Assembly: GCA_009676745.1 (NCBI GenBank)
Contig: CP046062.1
Span: forward strand, 1,411,501 to 1,475,500
Direction: 5' to 3'
Length of the DNA stretch: 64,000 nt
DNA from: Leuconostoc mesenteroides subsp. mesenteroides
Lineage (GTDB): Bacteria; Bacillota; Bacilli; Lactobacillales; Lactobacillaceae
The translations under genes were made by a program, and so were the position numbers. Of the stretch, positions 25,617 through 34,087 are shown piece after piece. Positions within the stretch are counted from its first letter, which is position 1; each line of letters starts with the position of its first letter. Below the pieces are notes generated by a model that did no database searches, was not told the DNA's origin, and saw only the letters and a list, made by a program, of their open reading frames with translations.

Positions 25617-26258
25617 GTGGTCGATGTATATGTTGTAAGTGCTTTTAGTAAGAACAATGCTGGCGGCAATAAAGCTGGGCTTGTTTTCGATAGACCTGAT
25701 TTAACTTCTGCTCAAAAAATGGCAATTGCCAAAGAATTAGGATATGCCGAAACGGCTTTTATAACTGAATCAAGGTCAGCAGACTTTCGTTTAGAGTATT
25801 TCACACCTACGGAAGAAGTACCACTTTGTGGACATGCTACCATTGCAACATTCGCTTTTCTGAACTTGACAAATAAACTATCTAAAAGTGACTATACAAT
25901 AGAAACAAAGTCGGGTATTTTATCTATGAAAGTTGACACTGACGGCAGGGTATTTATGGAACAAAATGTACCTACTTATTCCAAGGAGCTTACATCAGAT
26001 TCATTTAATAAATGTTTAGATATAGACTCAATTGACTCAAAACCTGATTTCAAAGTTATGGCTGCCTTAAGTAAAGAGCAAAATGTAGTTGGTGTTCATG
26101 CATTCTCACTTGAAGCAAGTGAGAGCAAAATTACTACGATTTGTAGAAATTTTGCACCTCTTTATGATATCGATGAAGAATCAGCAACAGGTACATCTAA
26201 TTGTGCTTTGGCTTGTTATCTATTTAAATATGTAGAAAAGAAATCAGTATCAGTTTAA
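25617..26258 (+). CDS. PhzF-like isomerase, C-terminally truncated
   Basis: This 213-residue protein is of the PhzF/YHI9 family (diaminopimelate-epimerase fold). The N-terminal half is intact, with NNAGGNKAGLV and the active-site GlU/His region AETAFITE and PLCGHATIATFAFL. The usual size is 260-300 residues. Here it ends at SATGTSNCALACYLFKYVEKK, just where the second half of the C-terminal domain should continue, so about 50 residues are missing and activity is doubtful. The start is GTG at 25617 with GGAAA upstream. A terminator follows at once, so the truncation is old. The substrate is unknown. Confidence 0.7.
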   Translation: MVDVYVVSAFSKNNAGGNKAGLVFDRPDLTSAQKMAIAKELGYAETAFITESRSADFRLEYFTPTEEVPLCGHATIATFAFLNLTNKLSKSDYTIETKSGILSMKVDTDGRVFMEQNVPTYSKELTSDSFNKCLDIDSIDSKPDFKVMAALSKEQNVVGVHAFSLEASESKITTICRNFAPLYDIDEESATGTSNCALACYLFKYVEKKSVSV

Positions 26259-26284
26259 ATTATTAATTAAGAGAAATAGAAACA

Positions 26285-26313
26285 AAAAGCACATACTTAC
26301 GTGATGTGCTTTT
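26285..26313. terminator. Terminator after phzF-like gene
   Basis: AAAAGCACAT (26285-26294) pairs with ATGTGCTTTT (26304-26313). It lies between convergent genes and can work in both directions. Confidence 0.8.
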
Positions 26314-26359
26314 AAACATTGATATTGTGTTATTTTGTATAGCAAAGATTATGTTAATA

Positions 26360-27547
26360 CTAATCAGTATAGTCATGAATAATTTTAAACCTAATTGTAA
26401 AAGTAAGAAATGTAGCTAGAGCTAAGATTATAGCAACAAATATATAAGGCAAATTACTATTAAGATCTAACAGAATGCCCCCGAGAATGGGTCCAAAAAT
26501 ATTTCCTACACTAGTTAAAGACATATTTAGTCCATTAATAAATCCTTGTTGAGAATTGCTAATATGAGATAAAAGCGTTGTTATCGCAGGACGTAAAATA
26601 TCAAATCCAACGAAAACTATCAATGTTGCAACGAATACTTCCCACTTTTGTTGTGCAACTAAAATCCAAATAATTGAAATAAACCCTAAAAGAAAGCTGA
26701 GCCTTATAATCATTAATTCGCCCATCAATTGTACCAGCTTATCGAAGAAAACAACTTGGAAAATAAGCGATAAAAACCCATTAACAATTAGAAAAAATGC
26801 TATCTCGTTAAGATTAAATCCGCGCACGTCATGAAAATATAGACTAAACATATTTTCAAAAGCTGCTAGTCCAAAGGAAGAAACTAAAATCATAGTGAGC
26901 AACATAACTAAAGCTAAACTCCAAAAATTATTTTTTGGAGTTTTTGTATGGTTAGAGACAGTATCTATTTGTTTATTGCGTAATTGATTTTCTTTCGGCA
27001 TGAAGATAATAAAAATTAGAAAAGAAATAGCTCCTAAAATAGCAGATCCAAAAAAAGGTAATTTATGGTCAATATTCGCTAAAACCCCTCCCACGCCAGG
27101 GCCTAAAATAATTCCACCACTAAAGGCGGCTGATAACCAACCAATAACCTTGGCACGATTTGAACTGGTAGTCATGTCGGATGCTAATGCAGTAATAGAA
27201 GGGATAGACAATGCAGCAGCTAGGCCACCCAAAGCTCGTGCCACATTTAAATGCCAAAGAGCATGCCCTATTCCTAAAGCAAATAGTCCCTCAGAAATAG
27301 AGAAAAGTAACAATCCAATAGCGATTAAGGGAACACGAGCAAATTTGTCTGACAGGCGGCCAATGATAGGCGAGGCTATGAATTGCACAGCAGCAAATAA
27401 TGCTGCCATGACTCCCATATCTGTGGCAGTGAGTCCCATATCTTCTTTAATATATGGCTCCACAGGAATGATTAATCCGATTCCTAACATGATTAAAAGT
27501 TGTGAACCAACAAGTAATGTCAAACCTCGTTTTTGAAGCGACGTCAT
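26360..27547 (-). CDS. MFS multidrug transporter (NorA/LmrP/YfiS-like, 12 TM)
   Basis: The protein has 395 residues from ATG 27547. It is a 12-helix major facilitator with the drug:H+ antiporter-1 motifs: motif A AGRLSDKFARVPLI-like (IGRLSDKFARVP) in the loop after helix 2, and motif C GPGVGGVLA in helix 5. The N-terminus QKRGLTLLVGSQLLIMLGIGLIIPV is typical of the DHA1 NorA/TetA-like group. Export of fluoroquinolones or dyes is possible; the substrate cannot be read from the sequence. The gene has a 120-base leader with its own promoter and a terminator-like hairpin just before the start, suggesting induced expression by attenuation. Confidence 0.85.
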   Translation of the reverse strand: MTSLQKRGLTLLVGSQLLIMLGIGLIIPVEPYIKEDMGLTATDMGVMAALFAAVQFIASPIIGRLSDKFARVPLIAIGLLLFSISEGLFALGIGHALWHLNVARALGGLAAALSIPSITALASDMTTSSNRAKVIGWLSAAFSGGIILGPGVGGVLANIDHKLPFFGSAILGAISFLIFIIFMPKENQLRNKQIDTVSNHTKTPKNNFWSLALVMLLTMILVSSFGLAAFENMFSLYFHDVRGFNLNEIAFFLIVNGFLSLIFQVVFFDKLVQLMGELMIIRLSFLLGFISIIWILVAQQKWEVFVATLIVFVGFDILRPAITTLLSHISNSQQGFINGLNMSLTSVGNIFGPILGGILLDLNSNLPYIFVAIILALATFLTFTIRFKIIHDYTD

Positions 27548-27586
27548 AAGAATACATACCTCTCTAATTTTTTGAAAAAAGTGCAT

Positions 27587-27626
27587 AAAAAAGAGGGCAT
27601 CGCATTGACAATGTCCAATCTATGCC
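27587..27626 (-). promoter_or_regulatory. Attenuator-like terminator hairpin in MFS leader
   Basis: Read leftward, GGCAT...ATGCC (27596-27626) forms a two-part stem with inner ATTG/CAAT, followed by CTCTTTTTT. It lies between the promoter (27685-27713) and the MFS start at 27547, so transcription would stop before the gene unless the hairpin is avoided. This is a classic arrangement for drug-inducible efflux or resistance genes. Confidence 0.6.
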
Positions 27627-27684
27627 ACTTATGTAGGGCTATCACAGATGTTTTTTAAATCATCGATATTTTAACTTACCTAAG

Positions 27685-27713
27685 AATTTAACATCAATAG
27701 GAAAGTTTGTCAA
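27685..27713 (-). promoter_or_regulatory. Promoter of the MFS gene
   Basis: Read leftward, TTGACA (27708-27713) and TAAATT (27685-27690) are 17 bases apart, giving a strong sigma-70-type promoter that directs a leader of about 130 bases. The -35 overlaps the start of the rightward small gene at 27714. Confidence 0.75.
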
Positions 27714-27975
27714 ATGAACAAAATCATTGAACAAGTCGACAATAAGTATTCAAATTATATTAGTTGGTTTTTAAGTAGGGAAGATAAAAAGAAATCAAAT
27801 ACCACACTAGAGGTTGAACGTTTAGTATCTGTGTTTAACTTTGCTGTTAGTCCAATGCTTACCACCTTATTTCGCTGAACTACTCAAGAATTTATGTTTT
27901 GTGTTGCAGGCACACGATATTAATCGTACGAAAGACATTGAGGATCTTTTGAAACAATTGTCACATATCAAGTAA
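27714..27975 (+). pseudogene. Frameshifted small ORF, four-helix type (possibly bacteriocin-immunity-like)
   Basis: ATG 27714 with AGGAAAG upstream opens a frame for 54 residues (MNKIIEQVDNKYSNYISWFL to SPMLTTLFR). A second frame then continues from about 27865 with YFAELLKNLCFVLQAHDINR, a KDIEDLLKQLSHIK end and a stop at 27975. Joined, they give a protein of about 87 residues, all helix, the size and pattern of small class IIa bacteriocin-immunity proteins, but no signature motif proves this. A single shift near 27865 breaks the gene. No bacteriocin gene is seen. Confidence 0.4.
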
Positions 27976-28106
27976 TCAACACCAGTAGAGGAGGTTTAAA
28001 AAGGTAAAAATGTTGCAAGCGTCAACCCAATATAGGAAACAAATACCGGTATGAAGCCGTTTAAAACAAAAAATTTCGGTTTGAAACCATTAAAACCACA
28101 ATATTA

Positions 28107-28165
28107 TTGACATGCTATTCTAAATGAGATATATTTATATCACAAAGAGATAAATATATCTCATT
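28107..28165 (+). promoter_or_regulatory. Promoter with 16-bp inverted-repeat operator
   Basis: TTGACA (28107-28112) and TATATT (28130-28135) are 17 bases apart. A perfect 16-bp inverted repeat (28123-28138 and 28150-28165, core GAGATATATTTAT) covers the -10 and the transcription start region. It is a strong candidate operator for the XRE regulator encoded downstream. Confidence 0.8.
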
Positions 28166-28181
28166 AACGGAGGAATAAATT

Positions 28182-28546
28182 ATGTCAAAAAAATAACACG
28201 ATTCAGTTGGATATTGGGTTTTATAGGATTTTCTGGTTTTGTAGGTTTATATAGTTATCCGCAATATTTCCTTTTGTTCGCTTTGTTTAGCGGTTTTCAA
28301 AATTTTTGGTGGTATAAGCTTGGATCGCAAGATGATGAGCGACTTATTAAAAATCGTTTAAAAGCGGGTCTTGATGCTTTTAAAATAGCCATGATGTTGC
28401 TTTTCATTGCTACAATCATTTTGAGTTTGTTTGATTTAAGTTACTTCTTGTTATATAAATTAGAACTGTTTATAATTGGTATAACATTTGCATTAGGTAC
28501 AAATTTGTGGGCATACTTGACATATAAATATGATAGAGATAATTAA
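28182..28546 (+). pseudogene. DUF3796-type membrane protein, frameshifted in an A7 run
   Basis: An ATG at 28182 with GGAGGA upstream stops after five codons in a run of seven A (28187-28193). With eight A the frame would continue as MSKKITRFSWILGFIGFSG into the open 110-residue frame (28214-28546), which has four hydrophobic helices. The N-terminal ITRFSWILGFIGFSGFVGL and the (S/Q)DDERLIKNRLKAGLDAF core match the small DUF3796 family encoded with XRE regulators. It lies 2 bases from the XRE gene. The A7 break may be a real phase switch, a mutation or a sequencing error; the rest of the gene is undamaged. Confidence 0.7.
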
Positions 28547-28548
28547 CT

Positions 28549-28749
28549 ATGGCCCTAGTAAAGACAAATATAAAAACATATAGAACCATTAAAGACTTAA
28601 CACAAGAAGATTTAGCAAATCTAGTAGGTGTTCGTCGGGAAACAATTATGCGATTAGAAAATGCGAAGTACAATCCGTCGCTAGAATTAGCTGTCAATAT
28701 TGCTAAAGAACTCGATACCACAATTGAAAAATTGTTTTATTTTGAATAA
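28549..28749 (+). CDS. Small XRE-family HTH regulator (YozG-like)
   Basis: The protein has 66 residues with a single [44 protein letters not shown] and a short tail ending [11 protein letters not shown]. This is the standard size of Firmicute YozG/YgzD regulators (about 65-75 residues). It is the partner of the upstream membrane protein, 2 bases apart, the same pairing as 14845-15460 but in the opposite order. The palindrome over the promoter suggests autorepression. Confidence 0.9.
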   Translation: MALVKTNIKTYRTIKDLTQEDLANLVGVRRETIMRLENAKYNPSLELAVNIAKELDTTIEKLFYFE

Positions 28750-29066
28750 TATTTTAATTGAGATCTGTTGTGAGTAAATAACAATAGATTTTTTAATTTG
28801 CTAGGAAAAGAGGAAATAAGGTACCTATAAAAATATAGTTAAAACCAGAACAATTAGAGTGGTGTATAAATTGAGTAGAATGATTAACTTTCTAAAGCCT
28901 GTTTTGTTTGTGAAATCTTTTAATTCACAAACGTCTACATTTTAGACTAATTACCACTAAAAATTGATGTCGACTCATTATCCAAGTGTTCGATTTAACT
29001 TCACAGTCTGGTATATCAGCTTTTATACTGCAAAAAATAAGTGAATTGACAACTTGATTTATAATT
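28750..29066. other. Intergenic region with no gene seen
   Basis: About 317 AT-rich bases lie between the XRE gene and the MarR operator. I see no frame with a start signal and no strong hairpin. Confidence 0.4.
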
Positions 29067-29110
29067 TCAAAAAGCATATAGTTTCTATATAGAAACTATA
29101 TGCTTTTTGA
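29067..29110 (+). promoter_or_regulatory. 44-bp perfect palindrome (MarR operator)
   Basis: Two perfect 19-bp arms (TCAAAAAGCATATAGTTTC and its complement) flank TATATA. The palindrome ends 10 bases before the MarR start codon and overlaps a possible -10 TATAGT (29077-29082), with TTGATT (29055-29060) as -35. Such symmetry and position suggest autorepression by the MarR protein. Confidence 0.75.
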
Positions 29111-29120
29111 AAGGATTATT

Positions 29121-29555
29121 ATGGATAACAAATTAAAAAAAATACTCTCAGAGTTACAGTGTGAATTAGTGGCTGAAAGGAACCTAGTGAACCCTGAAGC
29201 AGTAAGTTGGTTACAATATGATGTTCTAAGCCTTTTGCGAACAAAAGCTTACTTGCCAAAAGAACTTAGCAAGCATTTGGGTATATCCAAATCGAAACTT
29301 TCTAAAAATTTGGCTGGATTGCATACTTTAGGCTACATTAGTCAAAAGCCCGATCAAACCGATAGACGTGAAATGATTACGGAATTAACGGAAAAGGGTC
29401 AAAATTTTCTGACAGAAACCGATAATAGACACAATGAATTACTTGTTGACGCTCAAGCCAGTTTGACAAGTGAAGAACAACAATTATTCGCACAGTTGTC
29501 TCAAAAATTTGTATCCGAACTCAGAGAAAGAAGGTTAAGTAATGACACAAAATAA
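29121..29555 (+). CDS. MarR-family transcriptional regulator
   Basis: This 144-residue protein starts at ATG 29121 with AAAGGA upstream. The winged helix (YLPKELSKHLGISKSKLSKNL, AGLHTLGYISQKPDQTDRREMI) has the conserved D-x-R wing motif DQTDRRE. It overlaps the UvrA-like gene by 14 bases, so the two form an operon. It likely responds to a drug or small molecule and represses its own operon through the palindrome. The ligand is unknown. Confidence 0.9.
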   Translation: MDNKLKKILSELQCELVAERNLVNPEAVSWLQYDVLSLLRTKAYLPKELSKHLGISKSKLSKNLAGLHTLGYISQKPDQTDRREMITELTEKGQNFLTETDNRHNELLVDAQASLTSEEQQLFAQLSQKFVSELRERRLSNDTK

Positions 29556-31788
29556 CATTATTGTTAAAGGTGCTCAAACGAATAATTTAAAAAATATAGA
29601 TGTTGAGATTCCAATTAATCAGGTAACGGTGATAACTGGTGTCTCTGGATCAGGGAAGTCATCATTAGTATTTGATACACTAGCATCAGAAAGCCAAAGA
29701 GAAATAAACAAAAATTATAGTGCTTATATTCAACAACTACTCCCAAAATATGATAAACCAAACGTTGACACGATTAAAAATTTGCCTTTCTCCGTTGTTG
29801 TTGATCAAAAAAATATTAGTGGCAATGCACGGTCTACTGTTGGTACCTTCACAGAAATTTATACAGCACTGCGCTTATTATTTTCTAGAAAGGCACAACC
29901 ATTTATCGGATATTCAATGGCTTATTCATTTAATAATTCATCCGGCATGTGTCGTGATTGCCAAGGATTGGGTTATATTCAAGAAATTGATAAGGATAAA
30001 CTTTTGAATACCAATTTATCTTTAAATGAAGGAACTATTCAGTTTCCAACGTTTCAACCTGGTGGCTGGCGTTTGACACGCTATACTGAATCTGGTTTTT
30101 TTGATAATGACCTACCGTTGAAAGATTGGTCAAGAGATACGTTGCAATTATTTTTATATGGAGAAGAACAAAAGCCCGACCACCCTACTAAATTATGGCA
30201 CAAAACAGCCAAATATCTAGGCCTCATACCACGTATAAAAAAAGCATTTTTTCACCAAGAAGATGGTAAATATAGTAAAGAAATTGATACCATTACTCAA
30301 ACAATTAGTTGTCCGACATGTGGTGGCACGAGACTTAATGAAGCGGCTCGTACAGCTATTCTTAATGGTAAAACAATTGCCGAATGTAGTGCGCTGTCTC
30401 TTGTTGATCTTAAAAAATGGTTGGGAAAAATCATTGATAGGGATATCCAGTCTGTGCTAAAAGATTTGAATTTAAAAATTGATAATTTAATAGCGGTTGG
30501 ACTTTCCTATTTAAGCCTAGATCGCCGTACGAGTACACTGTCTGGTGGCGAAGGACAAAGAATCAAACTGGCTAATCATCTCAATAGCGCTTTGTCAGGC
30601 GTATTATACATATTTGATGAACCAAGTGTCGGATTACATCCACATGATCTAATTGGTATTAACGAGATTTTTAAATTACTTGCTCAGAAGGGTAATACAG
30701 TTGTCATTGTTGATCACGACCCAGATGTTATCAAAAAGGCAGACAATATTATTAATTTAGGTGAAGAGGCTGGTGAAAATGGTGGATATCTGACATTCAC
30801 GGGTACCTATCAAGAACTACTTACTAGTGACACAATAACCGGAAAAAGTCTTAGTAATCCAGGGTTGGTAAATAATCAAAGTTTACTGAAAAAAAATTTT
30901 GTTAGCTTACGTCATTTAAATATTCATAACTTGGTTGATGTGAGTGTAGACATACCTCAAAAAGCACTTACAGTGGTATCTGGACCAGCTGGTTCAGGTA
31001 AAAGTTCATTGTTACATGCTTTTATTAAATCACAGGATGCTGTCACAGTATTAGATCAAAAACCAATTCATACAAGCAGTAGGTCAAATATTTTAACTTA
31101 TTTAGACAAATTTGATCAATTAAGAAAATTATTTTCAAAAATCACTGGTTCTTCTCAATCACTGTTTTCGTATAATGGCAAAGGAGCTTGCCCAGTATGC
31201 AAAGGTCTAGGATTTGTGAAATTAGATTTGGCTTATTTGGGTGACGAAATTTCGGTTTGCGAGGCTTGCCATGGCACCCGTTATTCAGAGGAGACTTTAT
31301 CTTTGAGAGTGAAGGGATATAATATGCACGAAGTGTTGAATTTTTCTGTAGATAAATTTTCCAGCGTTTTCCCTGAATTTTGTAATGTAACCGCAATACT
31401 TCAAGAATGTGGGCTTTCCTATATACACATAGGTCAAACACTAAATACGCTTTCAGGCGGGGAATTACAACGACTCAAATTAGCAAAAAATTTACTGGAA
31501 AACACAAGTAATACCATTGTACTTGACGAACCAACAAGCGGTTTACATGAATCAAATATTCAACAGATCATTAATTTACTCAAAAAACTTATTGTGAAAC
31601 GCCAAGTTACTATTATTGTGGTGGAGCACAACTTGCGTTTTATTGGACAAGCCGACTGGGTAATTGATATGGGTCCAGGAGCTGGTTATGATGGTGGGAA
31701 AGTGCTTTTTGAAGGTTCACCGTATGCACTCATGAATCATCATCAAACAGACACATCGATTGCTATGAGAGCGTATTTTTCTCATTAA
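29542..31788 (+). CDS. UvrA-like ABC ATPase, second copy
   Basis: The 748-residue protein has the same layout as 11669-13921: Walker A GVSGSGKSS at 32-40 and GPAGSGKSS near 480, signatures LSGGEGQRIKLA and LSGGELQRLKLA, CxxCxG knuckles CRDCQGLG and CPVCKGLG, and Walker B FDEPSVGLHP and LDEPTSGLHE. It is short relative to housekeeping UvrA and lacks most of the UvrB-interaction insertion, which is typical of class II/drug-resistance UvrA-like proteins. Operon control by MarR suggests an inducible response to DNA-damaging or DNA-binding compounds. Confidence 0.85.
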   Translation: MTQNNIIVKGAQTNNLKNIDVEIPINQVTVITGVSGSGKSSLVFDTLASESQREINKNYSAYIQQLLPKYDKPNVDTIKNLPFSVVVDQKNISGNARSTVGTFTEIYTALRLLFSRKAQPFIGYSMAYSFNNSSGMCRDCQGLGYIQEIDKDKLLNTNLSLNEGTIQFPTFQPGGWRLTRYTESGFFDNDLPLKDWSRDTLQLFLYGEEQKPDHPTKLWHKTAKYLGLIPRIKKAFFHQEDGKYSKEIDTITQTISCPTCGGTRLNEAARTAILNGKTIAECSALSLVDLKKWLGKIIDRDIQSVLKDLNLKIDNLIAVGLSYLSLDRRTSTLSGGEGQRIKLANHLNSALSGVLYIFDEPSVGLHPHDLIGINEIFKLLAQKGNTVVIVDHDPDVIKKADNIINLGEEAGENGGYLTFTGTYQELLTSDTITGKSLSNPGLVNNQSLLKKNFVSLRHLNIHNLVDVSVDIPQKALTVVSGPAGSGKSSLLHAFIKSQDAVTVLDQKPIHTSSRSNILTYLDKFDQLRKLFSKITGSSQSLFSYNGKGACPVCKGLGFVKLDLAYLGDEISVCEACHGTRYSEETLSLRVKGYNMHEVLNFSVDKFSSVFPEFCNVTAILQECGLSYIHIGQTLNTLSGGELQRLKLAKNLLENTSNTIVLDEPTSGLHESNIQQIINLLKKLIVKRQVTIIVVEHNLRFIGQADWVIDMGPGAGYDGGKVLFEGSPYALMNHHQTDTSIAMRAYFSH

Positions 31789-31905
31789 TGGAATGCTACG
31801 TTGATGACGATACCGCATTAGACTCACATGTAGTATCTTAGTTTAGAGTTTGGGTCAAAAATCAATCAAACACAGTACGAATAATTCACAATGAAACTTT
31901 ACATT

Positions 31906-32469
31906 TTATTTTGCTTTTAGAAATTCTAAGATTAAAGTTTGTAAGGTATTTAAAGATACAATTAGTTTTTGGTTCGTTTTACCTTGAAGACTATATTTAA
32001 TAAAAATAGTAGCATTAGCTGCATATAATTCTGATAAATAAGTTACTGGTATATCTCTGATGGACGTATTAGAATACTGGCTAGCTATATAATTAGAAAA
32101 TTCAGTTTGAAGCAGGTTTTTCAGTTTATCTTCCAAACAACTTTGATTCTCCATTTGATTAATCTTGAAAAGTTGTTCAAAGTTTCCAGCATCATTTTCA
32201 AGAAACTCAGTCATTTGAAGTAGTATCCTTGAAATATCTTTTTCGTGCAAACGTTGCTCAATGTATTTTCGTAATACATTGATTTGGTCATTATTAATGC
32301 TTTCTAGTAATTCAAACTTATCGGAATAATGACGATAAAATGTGATACGACTTATATTTGCTGCATCACAAATCTGATTAACCGTTACTTTATAAAATTT
32401 GTTAGTTTGCAATAAAGATAGAAATCCTTTTTTAATTGTTTGATTAGTGAGCTCGAATTTTTCTGTCAC
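31906..32469 (-). CDS. TetR-family transcriptional regulator
   Basis: The protein has 187 residues from GTG 32469, which has AAAGGAGG about 10 bases upstream. The ATG 42 bases further up lacks a good site, so GTG is preferred. The N-terminal HTH is IKKGFLSLLQTNKFYKVTVN and QICDAANISRITFYRHYSDKF, typical of TetR/AcrR, with a variable helical C-terminus of about 130 residues. It is divergent from an alpha/beta hydrolase 115 bases away, which is probably its target. The effector is unknown. Confidence 0.85.
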   Translation of the reverse strand: MTEKFELTNQTIKKGFLSLLQTNKFYKVTVNQICDAANISRITFYRHYSDKFELLESINNDQINVLRKYIEQRLHEKDISRILLQMTEFLENDAGNFEQLFKINQMENQSCLEDKLKNLLQTEFSNYIASQYSNTSIRDIPVTYLSELYAANATIFIKYSLQGKTNQKLIVSLNTLQTLILEFLKAK

Positions 32470-32584
32470 AGTAGATAAACCTCCTTTTGATAGCTGTTCA
32501 GAATGTGACATTCCAGTATTGATTGTAACTCGTTTTTCTTTTGTTGACCAACTATAGTGTTAATTAGAAAAGGAGATTATAGTT

Positions 32585-33706
32585 ATGTATAAAAATTATC
32601 ATAAAAATGAACAGTTTAACTTTCAAATTAACAGGTTTATTGAACCCTTTTACCACGACGAAACTGTTCAAAAAGAAGTTTATCTTGCTTCGAAGCAAAT
32701 TAACAATGTCAAGAGTTGGATTTCAGTTTGGACTGATTTAGGTGAAAAAGCCGCTCTTGAAAAGAAATATGCACTCTCATCCGCTTATTATCAGTTAGCA
32801 GATTTCTTTATGGGTGAGGATGATCCAATGAAGGAACAAATTTATCAGTTATTTAAATCAAATTTTTATAAATCAATCGATACTTCCAATATTGAATTTG
32901 ACAAAATTCATTATTCAAATGGTGAAATGCCAGTTGCAATTATTCGCCAAAGGAGTGCCACAAAGACTTTGATTTTTCATGGCGGATTTGATTCTTATTT
33001 AGAAGAGCTCATTCGTTTAGTATTGACACATTGCATTACTGTTTTACCCGACTACAATTTTTTACTTTTTGAGGGTCCCGGGCAGGGAATGGCGTTAAAG
33101 TCTGGTTTGTCAATGACGTATCAATGGGAACTACCCGTAAGCGCTATACTGGATCATTATAACATCAAGACGGCTTATTTAATTGGTATGTCTTTGGGAG
33201 GCTACTTATCGATGCGAGCAGCTGCCTTTGAACCAAGAATTGAAAAGGTTATTGCATTCGATGTTTATTATAGTATGATGGATTCGTTAACTATGAAGTT
33301 GCCAAGCAAAGCCGTATCAGCAGTAAACAAAATTGATAATTCGATTATTGCAACATTAGTCAATCGCAAAATCATGACAGCAGTCAAAAATGATGTAGAC
33401 TTAGAATTTAAGATTCGTAAGGGCAATGAAGTCATGCACACAGACAAACCGTCAAATTTAATTAAATCTATTTCCAAGTTTACTATGGCTGGTATTGAAG
33501 ACAAGATTACCCAAGACGTGTTATTACTGGCTGGAGATCATGATATGTACGTACCAACCGAAACAATAAATTCAGTAAGAGACTCACTAGTGAATGCAAA
33601 TTCTGTTGAAATCTATTTGTTTGATCAAGCTAGTGGTGGTGAAAGACATTGCCAAGTGGGCAACAAACAGATTGCTTTTGACAAGATTAGTGCATTTCTT
33701 AGTTAA
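32585..33706 (+). CDS. Alpha/beta hydrolase (FrsA/YqiA-like, acyl-ester type)
   Basis: The protein has 373 residues. A helical N-terminal part of about 110 residues precedes the alpha/beta hydrolase core. An HGGFDS oxyanion-type motif follows TLIF; the nucleophile elbow is GMSLGGY, with Asp in LLAGDHDMYVPT and His in GGERHCQV. This layout fits the FrsA/DUF1100 or dienelactone-type hydrolases with an N-terminal helical cap. The substrate is unknown. AAAAGGAG precedes the ATG by 9 bases. It is controlled most likely by the divergent TetR protein and ends at a strong terminator. Confidence 0.8.
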   Translation: MYKNYHKNEQFNFQINRFIEPFYHDETVQKEVYLASKQINNVKSWISVWTDLGEKAALEKKYALSSAYYQLADFFMGEDDPMKEQIYQLFKSNFYKSIDTSNIEFDKIHYSNGEMPVAIIRQRSATKTLIFHGGFDSYLEELIRLVLTHCITVLPDYNFLLFEGPGQGMALKSGLSMTYQWELPVSAILDHYNIKTAYLIGMSLGGYLSMRAAAFEPRIEKVIAFDVYYSMMDSLTMKLPSKAVSAVNKIDNSIIATLVNRKIMTAVKNDVDLEFKIRKGNEVMHTDKPSNLIKSISKFTMAGIEDKITQDVLLLAGDHDMYVPTETINSVRDSLVNANSVEIYLFDQASGGERHCQVGNKQIAFDKISAFLS

Positions 33707-33751
33707 TATCAATCAAAAAATTCATACAAATTCTATTATTAAGTAACGTTT

Positions 33752-33793
33752 AAAACTAAACCGATTTGTTCATTAAATTGGTTTAGTTTTTTA
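33752..33793 (+). terminator. Terminator after the hydrolase
   Basis: AAAACTAAACCGATTT (33752-33767) pairs with AAATTGGTTTAGTTTT (33774-33789), followed by T residues. Confidence 0.85.
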
Positions 33794-34014
33794 GTCAATT
33801 AAACAGTCAAACTAAAATTTTACTAAAAAATGATAAAAATAAGTTAATTGATGTATTACATTTAATACTAAGAAATGCACAAAAAAGCAATCACCTAAAC
33901 GAATTATACTTATTAATCAATAGCGTATTGCCAACCATCTTATTATTAGTGGCTGGTCTTTATTTTATCCTGAAAGTATCAATATATTTTCAAAATAATG
34001 ATGTGAAAGAGTGA
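33787..34014 (+). pseudogene. Remnant encoding a membrane helix, no start codon
   Basis: An open frame of 75 codons without ATG or good start runs to TGA 34014. It contains NKLIDVLHLILRNAQKSNHL and SVLPTILLLVAGLYFILKVS, a single hydrophobic helix near the C-terminus. The arrangement looks like the tail of a lost gene. I cannot name the family. Confidence 0.35.
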
Positions 34015-34087
34015 TATATATATGTACAAGCCATGATGTTTAACAATGTTGATTGCTCATATTGTTAAAAGGTCTACCTTAAAGTCT

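Noticed and set aside
27000..27536. 178-residue open frame opposite the MFS gene
   Set aside because: Rich in Pro, Ala and Lys, without any family pattern; the leftward frame is a clear 12-helix transporter.
28040..28100. Two similar blocks (CCGGTATGAAGCCGTTTAAAAC and TCGGTTTGAAACCATTAAAAC, each about 22 bases) that could be CRISPR-like repeats
   Set aside because: Only two degenerate copies about 30 bases apart, no further units, no spacer regularity and no cas gene in the window.
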